Part shown: in pieces, positions 9,145 to 17,601 of the stretch
Layout of the letters: every line of letters starts with the position of its first letter
How positions within the stretch are numbered: the first letter of the stretch is position 1
Source: Acidobacteriota bacterium
GTDB taxonomy: Bacteria > Acidobacteriota > UBA6911 > RPQK01 > JAJDTT01
Direction: 5' to 3'
NCBI GenBank assembly: GCA_028874215.1
Contig: JAPPLF010000053.1
Coordinates: 1-36,757, forward strand
DNA length: 36,757 bases
Made by a program: the position numbers and the translations under genes
Notes under the pieces: model-generated
What the model was told of the DNA's origin: nothing
The model's input: only the letters and a program-made list of their open reading frames with translations
Databases searched by the model: none

Positions 9145-10857
9145 ATGGTCAAACTGGCTGAATTGAAGGAAAAGGCCCTCTTCGGAGAGGTGCTGGCGGA
9201 GCGGGGGATCATCTCGTCCGAGGAACTGGGCACGGCCCGCAATCTCCAGAGGCAGTCCCGGGAGAAGCTGGGGAAGCTGCTCATCGACATGGGCGCTCTC
9301 TCGGAGACCGATCTGGTCAAGCATCTGAGCGAGTACCTGGAGATCCCCTACGTCGTCGCCGAGAGCTTCCCCACGGTCCCGGTGGTGGAGAACACCTTCT
9401 CAGTGCAGTTCATGCGGGAGTGCAAGTTCGTTCCCGTCGGCGCCGACGACGGAGAGCTGACCATCGCCATGGTCGACCCGCTGGACCGCGCCACCCTGGA
9501 TGCCATCCGCCTCTACACCCGCTACGACCGGGTCACGGTGGTCCTGGCCCCGGAGAGCGAGATCCTGGATCTGATCGAGCGCTTCTACGGCAACCAGGCG
9601 TCGAGCCTGGGGCGCATCGTGGAGGGGATCGACGCCGACGTGGAAGGCCTGGGGGATGAAACCGACGACGTGGAGCATCTCAAGGACCTGGCTTCCGAAG
9701 CTCCCGTCATCCGCCTGGTCAACCTGATCCTGTCCCGGGCCATCGAGTCCCGCGCCTCCGACATCCATATCGAGCCCTTCGAACGGGAGCTCAAGGTGCG
9801 CTACCGCATCGACGGCGTCCTCTACGACGTCGAGTCGCCGCCCAAGCGGCTGAAGGCCGCCACCATCTCCCGCATCAAGATCATGGCGAAGCTCAACATC
9901 GCCGAGCGCCGGATCCCCCAGGACGGCCGGATCAAGATGAAGGTCCTGGGGAAGGACGTGGACCTGCGCGTCTCCACGCTGCCGACCATGTATGGGGAGA
10001 GCGTGGTCATGCGGATCCTGGACAAGAGCAACACCCAGATCTACGACCTGGAGAAGCTGGGATTCGCGTCCGAAACCTACGAGGCGTTCCAGAAACTGAT
10101 CCTGCGGCCCCACGGGATCATCCTGGTGACGGGCCCCACCGGCAGCGGCAAGACCACGACCCTTTACGGCGCCCTCAGCAAGATCAATCTCCCCGACAAG
10201 AAGATCATCACCATCGAGGACCCGGTGGAGTACCAGATCAACGGCATCAACCAGATCCACGTCAATCCGCGGATCGGTCTGACCTTCGCCGCCGGGCTCC
10301 GTTCCATCGTCCGCCAGGACCCGGACGTCATCATGGTGGGTGAGATCCGGGATCTGGAGACGGCGGAGATCGCCATCCGCGCCGCCCTGACCGGCCACCT
10401 GGTGTTCAGCACACTGCACACCAACGACGCTCCCAGCGCCATCGCCCGCCTGGTGGACATGGGGGCCCAGGACTATCTGCTGGCCTCCTCGGTCCTGGGC
10501 GTGCTGGCCCAGCGGCTGGTCCGGGTCGTCTGCCCCCATTGCCGTCAGGAGCAGTTGCTGGAGCCGGGATTCCTCAGGGAGATCGGCTTCCCTCTGCAGT
10601 CGGGGGTCGCCGCCTCCCAGGGAATGGGTTGCAAGGAGTGCGACCACACGGGATATCAGGGCCGGGTCGGGATCTTCGAACTGATGCTGATGCGGGAGCC
10701 GATCCGGAGGCTCACCATCACCAACGCCGACTCCACCCGGTTGCGGAAGGCGGCCCTGGAGGGCGGGATGGCGGCGTTGCGCCAGGACGGTTTCGAGAAG
10801 GTCAAGTCCGGACTGACCTCCGTCTCCGAGGTATTACGAGTGACCCAGGACGCGTAG
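9145..10857 (+). CDS. gspE: Type II secretion ATPase GspE
   Basis: GspE is the cytoplasmic ATPase that powers pseudopilus assembly. At 570 residues it is full length. An MshEN-type N-terminal domain covers residues about 1-150. The ATPase domain has Walker A GPTGSGKT at 330-337, Walker B with the Asp box (DPDVIMVGEIRDLETAE) and the His box (ALTGHLVFSTLHTND). A zinc-binding insert carries CPHC (Cys463, 466) and CKEC (Cys496, 499), usual for GspE/PilB. It could be called PilB in isolation. The downstream F-G-H-I-J-K-L-M-C-D order supports T2SS. Confidence 0.93.
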   Translation: MVKLAELKEKALFGEVLAERGIISSEELGTARNLQRQSREKLGKLLIDMGALSETDLVKHLSEYLEIPYVVAESFPTVPVVENTFSVQFMRECKFVPVGADDGELTIAMVDPLDRATLDAIRLYTRYDRVTVVLAPESEILDLIERFYGNQASSLGRIVEGIDADVEGLGDETDDVEHLKDLASEAPVIRLVNLILSRAIESRASDIHIEPFERELKVRYRIDGVLYDVESPPKRLKAATISRIKIMAKLNIAERRIPQDGRIKMKVLGKDVDLRVSTLPTMYGESVVMRILDKSNTQIYDLEKLGFASETYEAFQKLILRPHGIILVTGPTGSGKTTTLYGALSKINLPDKKIITIEDPVEYQINGINQIHVNPRIGLTFAAGLRSIVRQDPDVIMVGEIRDLETAEIAIRAALTGHLVFSTLHTNDAPSAIARLVDMGAQDYLLASSVLGVLAQRLVRVVCPHCRQEQLLEPGFLREIGFPLQSGVAASQGMGCKECDHTGYQGRVGIFELMLMREPIRRLTITNADSTRLRKAALEGGMAALRQDGFEKVKSGLTSVSEVLRVTQDA

Positions 10858-10920
10858 GGGCTGGGGGGCGGCGGTTTCCTAACCGCCGATTCTTTAGGAG
10901 TGACCCAGACCGGTAGGGGC
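10838..10920 (+). repeat. A-class REP hairpin flanked by a 24-bp direct repeat
   Basis: The perfect hairpin CGGCGGTT-TCCT-AACCGCCG lies at 10869-10888. Near-identical direct repeats flank it: 10838-10861 (GAGTGACCCAG ... GTAGGGGC) and 10898-10920 (same ends, one base shorter), 60 bp apart. The left copy encodes the last residues of GspE, so the duplication probably arose with insertion of the hairpin. Confidence 0.8.
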
Positions 10921-10941
10921 GCCCCTCGCTGGCGCCCTCTT

Positions 10942-10959
10942 CGATCCTCGGCAGGATCG
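10942..10959 (+). promoter_or_regulatory. Perfect 7-bp hairpin upstream of gspF
   Basis: CGATCCT-cggc-AGGATCG forms a tight stem-loop 26 bases before the gspF start codon. No T-run follows, so it is not an intrinsic terminator. It could protect or stall the transcript between gspE and gspF. Its sequence is unrelated to the REP classes. Confidence 0.5.
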
Positions 10960-10985
10960 GCAATTTGAACCGAAGGAACTGAATT

Positions 10986-12215
10986 TTGGCTTTCTTCCAG
11001 TACAAAGCGGTCACCGCCGACGGCCGTGTCATCGAAGGAACGTTGGAGGCGGCGGACGTGCGCGGCGTCACCTCGCGCCTCCGGGAGCAGGGCCAGTTCC
11101 CAGTGACCATCTCCTCCGCGGGCGCCTCCGAGTCGGGCGGCCTGCTGGGCCGCGAGATCAAGCTCCCCTGGCGCCGCAATCGAGTCCCGCAGGCCGACCT
11201 CATGGTCTTCACCCAGGAACTCTCCACCCTGGTGAAGGCGGGTCTGCCCCTGGACCGGAGCCTGGGCGTGCTGGGCGAGTTGACCGAAAACCGCCATCTG
11301 CGCGACGTGGTCAAGGAATTGCTGCGGGAGATCAAGGGGGGCAAGTCCCTTTCCGAGGGCATGGCCATGCACCCCCACATCTTCCCCAAGATCTACGTGA
11401 ACATGGTTCGCGCGGGTGAGATCGGCGGCGCCCTGGACAAGATCCTGGAGCGCCTGCAGGAGTACCTGGAGCGCTCCGAAGAGCTGCGGAACTACTTCGT
11501 CTCGTCCCTCATCTACCCACTGGTCCTGGCGCTGGTGGGCGGAGCCTCCATCATCGTCATGATCAGCTTCGTCATCCCCAAGTTCGCGGACATCTTCGAG
11601 AACGCCGGAGCTCCCATACCCCTGCCCATGAAGATCATGCTGGCCGCCGGCGACGTCATGACCGGATACTGGTGGCTGATCCTGCTGGGAGGGATCGCCA
11701 TCTTCCAGCTCTTCAAGCGCTACCTCCGCACCGAGAAGGGAAGGCTCAACTGGGATGCCCGGTTGCTGAAGCTCCCCCTCCTGGGGTCCATCTTCCGCAA
11801 GATGGAGGTCAGCCGTTTCAGCCGGACCCTGGGGACCCTGCTGCGCAGCACCGTGCCCCTGATCCAGGCCATGAACATCGTCAAGGAGGTGATCGGGAAC
11901 CAGGCCATTGCCTCCACCATGGAGTCGGTCAAGTCGGGCATCAAGAAGGGAGAGGGCCTGACCAAGCCCATCCGCGATGCGGACATCTTTCCTCCCTTCG
12001 CCCTGCACCTGCTGGCGGTGGGCGAGGAGACGGGCCGCCTGGACGCCATGCTGCTCCAGATCGCCGAGGCGTACGACCGCGACCTGCGCACGGCGCTCAA
12101 GCGGTTCGTGGCCCTGTTCGAGCCGGTGCTCATCCTGTTCATGGGCCTGGTCATCGGCACCATGGTGGTCTCCATGCTCTATTCCATATTCAGCATCAAC
12201 GACGTCCCGCTTTAG
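10986..12215 (+). CDS. gspF: Type II secretion inner-membrane platform protein GspF
   Basis: At 409 residues this is the normal length for GspF/PilC. It has two T2SSF domains, each with LxxGxPLxxAL-like helices (ELSTLVKAGLPLDRSLGVL; TLGTLLRSTVPLIQAMNIV), and three hydrophobic segments (LVLALVGGASIIVMISFVI, WWLILLGGIAIFQLF and the C-terminal FEPVLILFMGLVIGTMVVSM). The start is a TTG preceded by AAGGA with 8-nt spacing. No nearby ATG or GTG fits as well. It anchors the GspE ATPase and the pseudopilus in the inner membrane. Confidence 0.93.
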   Translation: MAFFQYKAVTADGRVIEGTLEAADVRGVTSRLREQGQFPVTISSAGASESGGLLGREIKLPWRRNRVPQADLMVFTQELSTLVKAGLPLDRSLGVLGELTENRHLRDVVKELLREIKGGKSLSEGMAMHPHIFPKIYVNMVRAGEIGGALDKILERLQEYLERSEELRNYFVSSLIYPLVLALVGGASIIVMISFVIPKFADIFENAGAPIPLPMKIMLAAGDVMTGYWWLILLGGIAIFQLFKRYLRTEKGRLNWDARLLKLPLLGSIFRKMEVSRFSRTLGTLLRSTVPLIQAMNIVKEVIGNQAIASTMESVKSGIKKGEGLTKPIRDADIFPPFALHLLAVGEETGRLDAMLLQIAEAYDRDLRTALKRFVALFEPVLILFMGLVIGTMVVSMLYSIFSINDVPL

Positions 12216-12236
12216 GAAAAATCAGAGGAGGTGCTC

Positions 12237-12692
12237 GTGAGACGGACAGTCGGCAATCCGGTCAAGGTCATGGAAACGGAAGACAGGAAACGGAATCGGG
12301 GGTTCTCGCTGATTGAGCTCATCGTGGTGCTGGTGATCCTGGGACTTCTGGCCACGGTGGTGGGTCCCAAGGTGATGGAGCGCCTGGGCCGGGGCAAGAG
12401 CGAAATCGCCAAGCTCCAGATCGACCAGTTCGAAGGCGCCCTGGGGCTCTTTCGTTTTGACGTGGGCCGCTACCCCACCTCGTCCGAAGGCCTCACCAGC
12501 CTGCTGGAGAATGCCGGCCTCCACAATTGGAGCGGCCCCTACCTGGACAAGCGGACCCTCCCCAACGACCCCTGGGGCCGTGAGTACCAGTACCGCTCGC
12601 CGGGTCAGTACGGAGACTACGACCTCTGGAGCTGGGGCGCGGACGGCGTGGAAGGAGGCGAATCCGACAGCGCCGACGTCACCTCATGGTAA
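12237..12692 (+). CDS. gspG: Major pseudopilin GspG
   Basis: GspG is the main subunit of the T2SS pseudopilus. It has the prepilin cleavage site RG^FSLIELIVVLVILGLLATVV and the GspG core with SSEGLTSLLENAG, WSGPYLDK, NDPWGREYQYRSPG and DLWSWGADG, a typical calcium-binding C-terminus. GTG 12237 has a strong AGGAGG 5 nt upstream and gives a 22-residue leader. The internal ATG at 12270 would give an 11-residue leader, closer to the family norm. The gene ends where a REP pair begins. Confidence 0.92.
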   Translation: MRRTVGNPVKVMETEDRKRNRGFSLIELIVVLVILGLLATVVGPKVMERLGRGKSEIAKLQIDQFEGALGLFRFDVGRYPTSSEGLTSLLENAGLHNWSGPYLDKRTLPNDPWGREYQYRSPGQYGDYDLWSWGADGVEGGESDSADVTSW

Positions 12693-12699
12693 GGGGGAG

Positions 12700-12743
12700 C
12701 GGCGGTTTCCAGCCGCCGAAGGAACGGCGGTTTCCAACCGCCG
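12700..12743 (+). repeat. Tandem pair of A-class REP hairpins between gspG and gspH
   Basis: Two same-strand A hairpins lie at 12700-12718 (CGGCGG, CCGCCG) and 12725-12743 (CGGCGGTT-TCC-AACCGCCG). A tail reading AAAGCGAAGCGC follows. The same dimer plus tail recurs between gspK and gspL, so one probably copies the other. Confidence 0.85.
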
Positions 12744-12769
12744 AAAGCGAAGCGCTCCCGCAACGCATC

Positions 12770-13261
12770 ATGACCCACGCCAATACCCCTGACCCCTCCG
12801 GCTTCACCCTGGTCGAGATCCTCGTCCTCCTGGTCATCATGGGCCTGGCGGCCATGCTGATCCTTCCGTCCTTCACCTCCGGCCTCCAGGGCCTGGAGCT
12901 GGAGGCCGCCTGCCGCGATCTGGCGACGCACATGAAGCGGGCCCGTTTCGAGGCCATCGGCCGCCACACCGTCCGCCGCATCATCGTGGCCCAGGACGAC
13001 ATGGGACTCGGCTACTACGTCCTGGCCAACGAGTTCGGAGAGCAGATCGGCAGCGTGGTTCTCCCGGACGGAATCGTGCCCCGCACCATCGACCAGGCAC
13101 CGCTGCCGTGGCGGGTCAACTTCTACTCCAACGGCCGCAGCTCGGGCGGCGCCATCGGCCTGGTCAACCGGCAGGAAAAGCGCCTCTACGTCACCGCCGA
13201 CCCCGTCACCGGCCTGGCCAAGGTGTCGCCGATCCTCGTATCGCAGGGGAGGCCGAGGTGA
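12770..13261 (+). CDS. gspH: Minor pseudopilin GspH
   Basis: This 163-residue protein has a prepilin signal with cleavage SG^FTLVEILVLLVIMGLAAMLI and an 11-residue leader from ATG 12770. The rest matches GspH/FimT: LEAACRDLATHMKRARFEAI, FYSNGRSSGGAIGL and a C-terminal strand region. It is thought to sit at the pseudopilus tip with GspI, J and K. An in-frame ATG at 12686, overlapping the gspG stop, would be coupled to gspG. Using it would translate the whole REP pair into a 28-residue extension. Confidence 0.85.
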   Translation: MTHANTPDPSGFTLVEILVLLVIMGLAAMLILPSFTSGLQGLELEAACRDLATHMKRARFEAIGRHTVRRIIVAQDDMGLGYYVLANEFGEQIGSVVLPDGIVPRTIDQAPLPWRVNFYSNGRSSGGAIGLVNRQEKRLYVTADPVTGLAKVSPILVSQGRPR

Positions 13262-13263
13262 GG

Positions 13264-13767
13264 ATGAAATCCGGCCGCATGAAAACCGCCGCTCCATGCC
13301 GCCGCTCCCATGCGGGATTCACCCTCCTGGAAGTCCTGGTCGCGGTCTCCATTCTCGGCTTGGGCGTCGCCGTCACCATGCAGACCTTCTCGGGTGGCCT
13401 GAAGAACGTCCGGCGGATCGATCTCGCCCATCAGGCCATGGGACACGCCGAGAACATCATGAACCGCCTGCTCAGCGACGAGGACCTGGTGGGCCCCATC
13501 CAACTGGACGGCAACCTGGACGACGAGTTCGACTACACGGCCACGGTGGACTTCTGGGACCCACCTCGAAGGGGCCTCTCCCTGGAGATCGCCCTCCCGC
13601 CCGTGAACCTCCTGCTGGTGGAAGTCCGGGTGCGCTACAAGAACGACAGCCGCGGCAAGTTCTACACCGCCCGCTGCCTCAAGCTGGTCCCCGATCCCAA
13701 CGCCGCCCCGGGGAACCGGGGAGGATCTCAAAGTGAAATGGAAAGGATCCTCCGTGGCGGAAGATAA
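13264..13767 (+). CDS. gspI: Minor pseudopilin GspI
   Basis: This 167-residue protein has the prepilin motif AG^FTLLEVLVAVSILGLGVAVTMQ. The order (after GspH, before GspJ) and the GspI-like segment (IDLAHQAMGHAENIMNRLL, VDFWDPPRRGLSLEI) support the call. The start is 2 nt after the gspH stop with GAGG upstream. ATG 13279 would shorten the leader. Codons for KTAAP in the leader (13281-13293, AAAACCGCCGCTCC) match the right arm of a REP A hairpin. The 3' end overlaps gspJ by 35 bases. Confidence 0.82.
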   Translation: MKSGRMKTAAPCRRSHAGFTLLEVLVAVSILGLGVAVTMQTFSGGLKNVRRIDLAHQAMGHAENIMNRLLSDEDLVGPIQLDGNLDDEFDYTATVDFWDPPRRGLSLEIALPPVNLLLVEVRVRYKNDSRGKFYTARCLKLVPDPNAAPGNRGGSQSEMERILRGGR

Positions 13768-14503
13768 AGGAGCGGCGGTTTTCCTACCGCCGCAAGCGGA
13801 GCGTCCCGGAGACGCCGGCTTCACCCTCATGGAACTCGTCGTCGCCTTCACCATTCTGGGACTGGTGGCCGGCATCGTTTTCTCCTCCTTCCGCCTGGCG
13901 CTCAACAGCTACCAGAAGAGCCAGACCCGCCTGGAGGAGGAGGCGGCCGAGAGAATCCTCGGCGACCAGGTCAAACGCCAGGTCGCGTCCCTCTACCCCC
14001 TGCGCCCGGTGGCCCCGCCGGACCGAACGGGGTTGGGCCCGGTGGAATCTCCCACCCGCTTCCAGACGCCTCTCTTCTTCGGCACCCCCGATTCGGTCAC
14101 CTTCATCACCGTGGCGCCGCTGGTCATGCATGAGACGCCGGGACTGACGGTGGTCCGCTACGGACTGGCCGAAGACGAGTACGGAGACCGCTACATGGGC
14201 TCCATGGAGGCCCAGTTCGTGGGCCTGGACAGCTTCAACGCCATGGTCCGGATCCCGGGCGGGAAGCCGCTTCCCCTGATCCGGGGCATCGACGCGCTGG
14301 AGTTCCAGTACTACGGGTACGACCCCCGCCAGCGGGCGTTCGCCTGGTTCTCCGAATGGCTGGGAGAGGAAATGCAGTCCGTGCCTCGGGCCATCCGCAT
14401 CGTTCATAACAGAGGGGAGGTCTTCGCCTCCGTCAACGCCAGCTTCATCGGGCGGCGGGGAAGGTCGAACCGGGTGTTCGGAACGGCGGGGGATCAACAA
14501 TGA
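13733..14503 (+). CDS. gspJ: Minor pseudopilin GspJ
   Basis: This 256-residue protein has the prepilin motif AG^FTLMELVVAFTILGLVAGIVFSS, cleaved after Gly29 when started from GTG 13733 (GGGGAGGA 7-8 nt upstream). GTG 13754 is an alternative. The mature part shows GspJ-like features (DQVKRQVASLYP, TFITVAPLV, LEFQYYGYDP, PRAIRIV). A complete REP A hairpin at 13773-13792 is translated as roughly residues 14-20 of the leader, the part removed by the prepilin peptidase. The stop overlaps the gspK start (ATGA). Confidence 0.85.
   Translation: MKWKGSSVAEDKGAAVFLPPQAERPGDAGFTLMELVVAFTILGLVAGIVFSSFRLALNSYQKSQTRLEEEAAERILGDQVKRQVASLYPLRPVAPPDRTGLGPVESPTRFQTPLFFGTPDSVTFITVAPLVMHETPGLTVVRYGLAEDEYGDRYMGSMEAQFVGLDSFNAMVRIPGGKPLPLIRGIDALEFQYYGYDPRQRAFAWFSEWLGEEMQSVPRAIRIVHNRGEVFASVNASFIGRRGRSNRVFGTAGDQQ
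13773..13792 (+). repeat. A-class REP hairpin inside the gspJ leader codons
   Basis: The hairpin CGGCGGT-TTTCCT-ACCGCCG lies within the reading frame of gspJ. It is followed by CAAGCGGAGCG, a version of the AAGCGAAGCG tail that follows the REP pairs at 12743 and 15554. Confidence 0.85.
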
Positions 14504-15504
14504 GCAATCGATGGAGCGCCGGCGACGCCGAACGGGGCGCGGTCCTCATCATCGTCCTCTGGGTGATGCTGGCCCTGGGACTGTTGGCGCTGAGCTTCGG
14601 AGCGGCGATCCGCACCGAAATCGACGCCACCCGCAACCTGGTGGAGCAGAAGCGGGCGCACTACCTGGCCCGGGCCGGAATCGACTATGCCGTCTATCGG
14701 ATCATCGAATCCCAGATGGCCTTTGCCCAGAGCCGGCAGCGCATGGAATTGGGTCCGGGATCGGTCCCCGAAGTCATGACCGGCGCCGTCACCCTCCAGT
14801 TGGGACCCGATCTCGCCGATGTGCAAGTGGTGGACGAGACCGGGAAGATCAACCTGAACACCGCTCCGTCCCACTTGATCTACAACCTCCTGATCACGGT
14901 GGGGATGGAGCCGGGCGACGCCGACATGCTCACCGATGCCATCGAGGACTGGAGGGACCCCGACGAGTTCTTCCGGCCCAACGGGGCCGAGAGCGACTAC
15001 TATCTTTCACTCCCGCAGCCCTACTACGCCAAGAACGGTCCCTTCGACGTCCCCGAAGAGCTGCTCCTGGTGCGGGGCGTGACGCCCGAGATCTACTACG
15101 GCCGCAAGGGGCTCACGCCCGAGGGCGACCGGGTCGAATACTTCGGACTGGGCAAGTACCTGACCGTCTTCAGCCAGGTGAACCGGATCAACGTCAATTC
15201 GGCGCCGGTCCCGGTCCTGGCCGCCATCCCCGGCCTGACCTACGAGACGGCGCTGGTCATCGACGAGATGCGCCGCCAGTTTCCCCTGGGCGACGTGAGC
15301 ACGGCGTTGACCCAAATCCCCGGACTGCCCACGGACACGGCCTCCTATCTTTCGACCCTTCGATCCAACGTCTACAGCCTGATCAGCACCGGACGCCTTT
15401 CGGGTTCGGAAGTGATCGGCCGCATCAACGCCGTGATCCAGGTCGGAGTCGGAATCAAGCAGTATGCTGTCCTCTACTGGAATGAAGCGAACACGGAACT
15501 CTAA
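14500..15504 (+). CDS. gspK: Minor pseudopilin GspK
   Basis: This 334-residue protein has the GspK-type N-terminus RGAVLIIVLWVMLALGLLAL, which lacks the usual Glu at +5 of the hydrophobic segment, as is common in GspK. Downstream are the T2SSK domain (LARAGIDYAVYRIIES, VDETGKINLNTAPSHL, DAIEDWRDPDEF) and a second helix-hairpin-helix-like part (INVNSAPVPVLAAIPGLTYE). GspK is believed to cap the pseudopilus tip. The start overlaps the gspJ stop. Confidence 0.9.
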   Translation: MSNRWSAGDAERGAVLIIVLWVMLALGLLALSFGAAIRTEIDATRNLVEQKRAHYLARAGIDYAVYRIIESQMAFAQSRQRMELGPGSVPEVMTGAVTLQLGPDLADVQVVDETGKINLNTAPSHLIYNLLITVGMEPGDADMLTDAIEDWRDPDEFFRPNGAESDYYLSLPQPYYAKNGPFDVPEELLLVRGVTPEIYYGRKGLTPEGDRVEYFGLGKYLTVFSQVNRINVNSAPVPVLAAIPGLTYETALVIDEMRRQFPLGDVSTALTQIPGLPTDTASYLSTLRSNVYSLISTGRLSGSEVIGRINAVIQVGVGIKQYAVLYWNEANTEL

Positions 15505-15509
15505 GGGAG

Positions 15510-15554
15510 CGGCGGTTTTCCTACCGCCGCAGGAACGGCGGTTTCCAACCGCCG
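15510..15554 (+). repeat. Tandem pair of A-class REP hairpins between gspK and gspL
   Basis: Hairpins lie at 15510-15529 (CGGCGGT-TTTCCT-ACCGCCG) and 15536-15554 (CGGCGGTT-TCC-AACCGCCG), followed by AAAGCGAAGCGC. Order, spacing and tail match the gspG-gspH pair. Confidence 0.87.
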
Positions 15555-15600
15555 AAAGCGAAGCGCCCCAACCCCCTCCCCCACGAGGTGAAATAGAACC

Positions 15601-17001
15601 ATGAGATTCAGCTTGGGCACCGCCCTCGGCATCGAAGTCCACGGCCCGGACCTGGTCCTGGCCGTCGTCCGAAAGGGTTTCCGCCATTTCGAGCTCCAGG
15701 ACCACGCCGTCATCGAGGATTTCCGGACTCTGCCACCGGGCCGGCTCCGGGAGCGGATCCGCCAGTCCGTCCGGTCCTACGGCACGCTCAAGGACCGGAT
15801 CGTCCTGGGGGTTCCCCGTGACGAGGCCGTCGTCCGCTGGCTGGAACTTCCGCTGGAGGTGGAAGAGAACCTGGATCAGATGGTCCAGTTTCAAGTGGAG
15901 CGCCTGGAACCCACCGAGGAGAACGGGTCCTACTACGAATACCAGGTGCTGGAGAAGGACGAGGCCACAGGCAAGCTGCTGATCCAGATCACCATGCTGC
16001 CGCGAGCCACGCTGGACCGGTATCTGGAGATCCTCCAGCCCGCCGACCTGTATCCCGTGGCCATCCGCCTGTCCAGCATCGCCTACCACCAGGTTCTGCT
16101 GGCTCACGCCGACGGACTGCCTTCGGAGCAGCCTTGCCTGGCCCTGGCTCTGAACCCCGGTTCCATCGAGATGGTGCTGATCTCCGGCTCCAGCAAGTAT
16201 TTCTCCCAGAAGGTGGGGCTGGGGGAAGAGGAGGCGCAGACGCTGTCGTCGATCCTGCGCCACGTGGACGCCTTTCTCTCCCAGGTCAGTCCGTTGGGCG
16301 GCGAGCTTCGCAAGATCTACCTGAGCGGCTCTCTGGCCCGCTCTCTCCTGGGCGAGTTCCGGGCCCGCTTCGAGGATTGCGAGCTGCTGCGCACGCATCT
16401 TCAATTGGCCCCCGGGAGCGTCAGGGCGGAGGCGGTGGAACCCTTTCTGCCGGCCGCCGGCCTGGCCATTTCAGGCCTGACCCGGTCGGGACCCGCCCGG
16501 TACAACCTGATTCCGGAGGAGAAGCGCCTGGTGCTGGAACGGTCCAGCATGTTGCCGACGGCGCTGCTGGCCGGGCTCCTGGCCGTGATGGCCGTGGCCC
16601 TGCTGGGCAGGGATTATTTCCAGCAGTCCGATCTGACCCACCAGATCCAGGTGGAACTCAACGCCCTCCAGCCCAGGATCCAGGAGGTCATGGAACTGCG
16701 GGAGAGGACCCGCCGGGCCGAACTCCGGCTGGCCGAGCTGCAGGAGTTGATGCAGGGCCGGGAGAAGGTCCTGGGCATCCTGCGCGAAATGACGGAGAAG
16801 ACCCCCGACGACGCGTTCCTGGACCAGATTTCGATTCGGGGAGAACAGGTCACCATGGTGGGCTACGCGTCGTCGGCGTCCGGGCTTCTGTCCAACCTCA
16901 CCACCACCGAGTCGCTGGACACCGTCGAGCCCCGGAACATCGCGCCCGCCAGGGGGATGGGGGATCGGGAGAAGTTCACCTTCGACGCCACGTCCAAGTG
17001 A
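15601..17001 (+). CDS. gspL: GspL-like protein: PilM-type actin fold fused to PilN-type periplasmic domain
   Basis: This 466-residue inner-membrane protein links GspE to the pseudopilus. The N-terminal half (residues about 1-300) has an actin/PilM-like fold (GTALGIEVHGPDLVLAVV, VRWLELPLEVEENLDQMVQFQVERL, KIYLSGSLARSLLG). One transmembrane helix (about 317-338, MLPTALLAGLLAVMAVALL) follows. The periplasmic part has a coiled coil (RTRRAELRLAELQELMQ) and a ferredoxin-like tail. The combination equals PilM joined to PilN, which is how GspL is built. Classical GspL sequences are very divergent, so the name rests on architecture and position. Confidence 0.8.
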   Translation: MRFSLGTALGIEVHGPDLVLAVVRKGFRHFELQDHAVIEDFRTLPPGRLRERIRQSVRSYGTLKDRIVLGVPRDEAVVRWLELPLEVEENLDQMVQFQVERLEPTEENGSYYEYQVLEKDEATGKLLIQITMLPRATLDRYLEILQPADLYPVAIRLSSIAYHQVLLAHADGLPSEQPCLALALNPGSIEMVLISGSSKYFSQKVGLGEEEAQTLSSILRHVDAFLSQVSPLGGELRKIYLSGSLARSLLGEFRARFEDCELLRTHLQLAPGSVRAEAVEPFLPAAGLAISGLTRSGPARYNLIPEEKRLVLERSSMLPTALLAGLLAVMAVALLGRDYFQQSDLTHQIQVELNALQPRIQEVMELRERTRRAELRLAELQELMQGREKVLGILREMTEKTPDDAFLDQISIRGEQVTMVGYASSASGLLSNLTTTESLDTVEPRNIAPARGMGDREKFTFDATSK

Positions 17002-17010
17002 AAGGGAACC

Positions 17011-17601
17011 ATGAGGAAGCTGACACTCAGAGAACGGCGCATTCTGCAGGGAGGGGGGCTGACGGCAGCGGTCGTGCTGGTCTACTTCTTTGCGGTGGAA
17101 CCCTTCAATGAAGCCCGGGCCTCCATCCCGGCCGAACTGGAGACCAAGGCCAAGTTGCTGCAGCGTTCAAGGCAGCTCCTCTCCCAGCGGGACTACTACC
17201 GGTCCCGGAGCGAAGACCTGGAGCGGCGGGTCCAGCAGTACGAGAATCGCTTCATCGACGCCGAGAATTCCAGCGACGCCACCACCAAGGTCGAGCTGGC
17301 GGTGCGGGATCTGGCGTCCCGGCTGGGAATCACCATCGCCCGGAGCAGCCGGGTCCAGGAGCGGGTCCTGGACGACCGATACGCCAGGATCACGCTGAGA
17401 GTGAATCTCCGGGCCGACCTGCGGCAGGTGTTGGAGTTCGTCCACGCCGTTTCGACCTACCCCAAGTTCCTCAAGGTCGAAAACCTGGAGCTCCGGGTCG
17501 CAAGGGTCAGGGGCAAGCGCCGCCTCAATCCCAGCATGCACGTCTCGGGGCTGATTCAACTTTCTCCCGCGCCGGGCATCTCTACCAGGAGCGGAACATG
17601 A
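17011..17601 (+). CDS. gspM: GspM/PilO-like inner-membrane protein
   Basis: This 196-residue protein has a short cytoplasmic N-terminus (MRKLTLRERRILQGGG), one membrane helix (about 16-31, LTAAVVLVYFFAVEPF), a coiled coil (KLLQRSRQLLSQRDYYRSRSEDLERRV) and a ferredoxin-like domain (VRDLASRLGITIARS, TLRVNLRADLRQVLEFVHA). This is the PilO/GspM plan. It should pair with GspL. It starts 9 nt after the gspL stop and overlaps the next gene at ATGA. Confidence 0.78.
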   Translation: MRKLTLRERRILQGGGLTAAVVLVYFFAVEPFNEARASIPAELETKAKLLQRSRQLLSQRDYYRSRSEDLERRVQQYENRFIDAENSSDATTKVELAVRDLASRLGITIARSSRVQERVLDDRYARITLRVNLRADLRQVLEFVHAVSTYPKFLKVENLELRVARVRGKRRLNPSMHVSGLIQLSPAPGISTRSGT

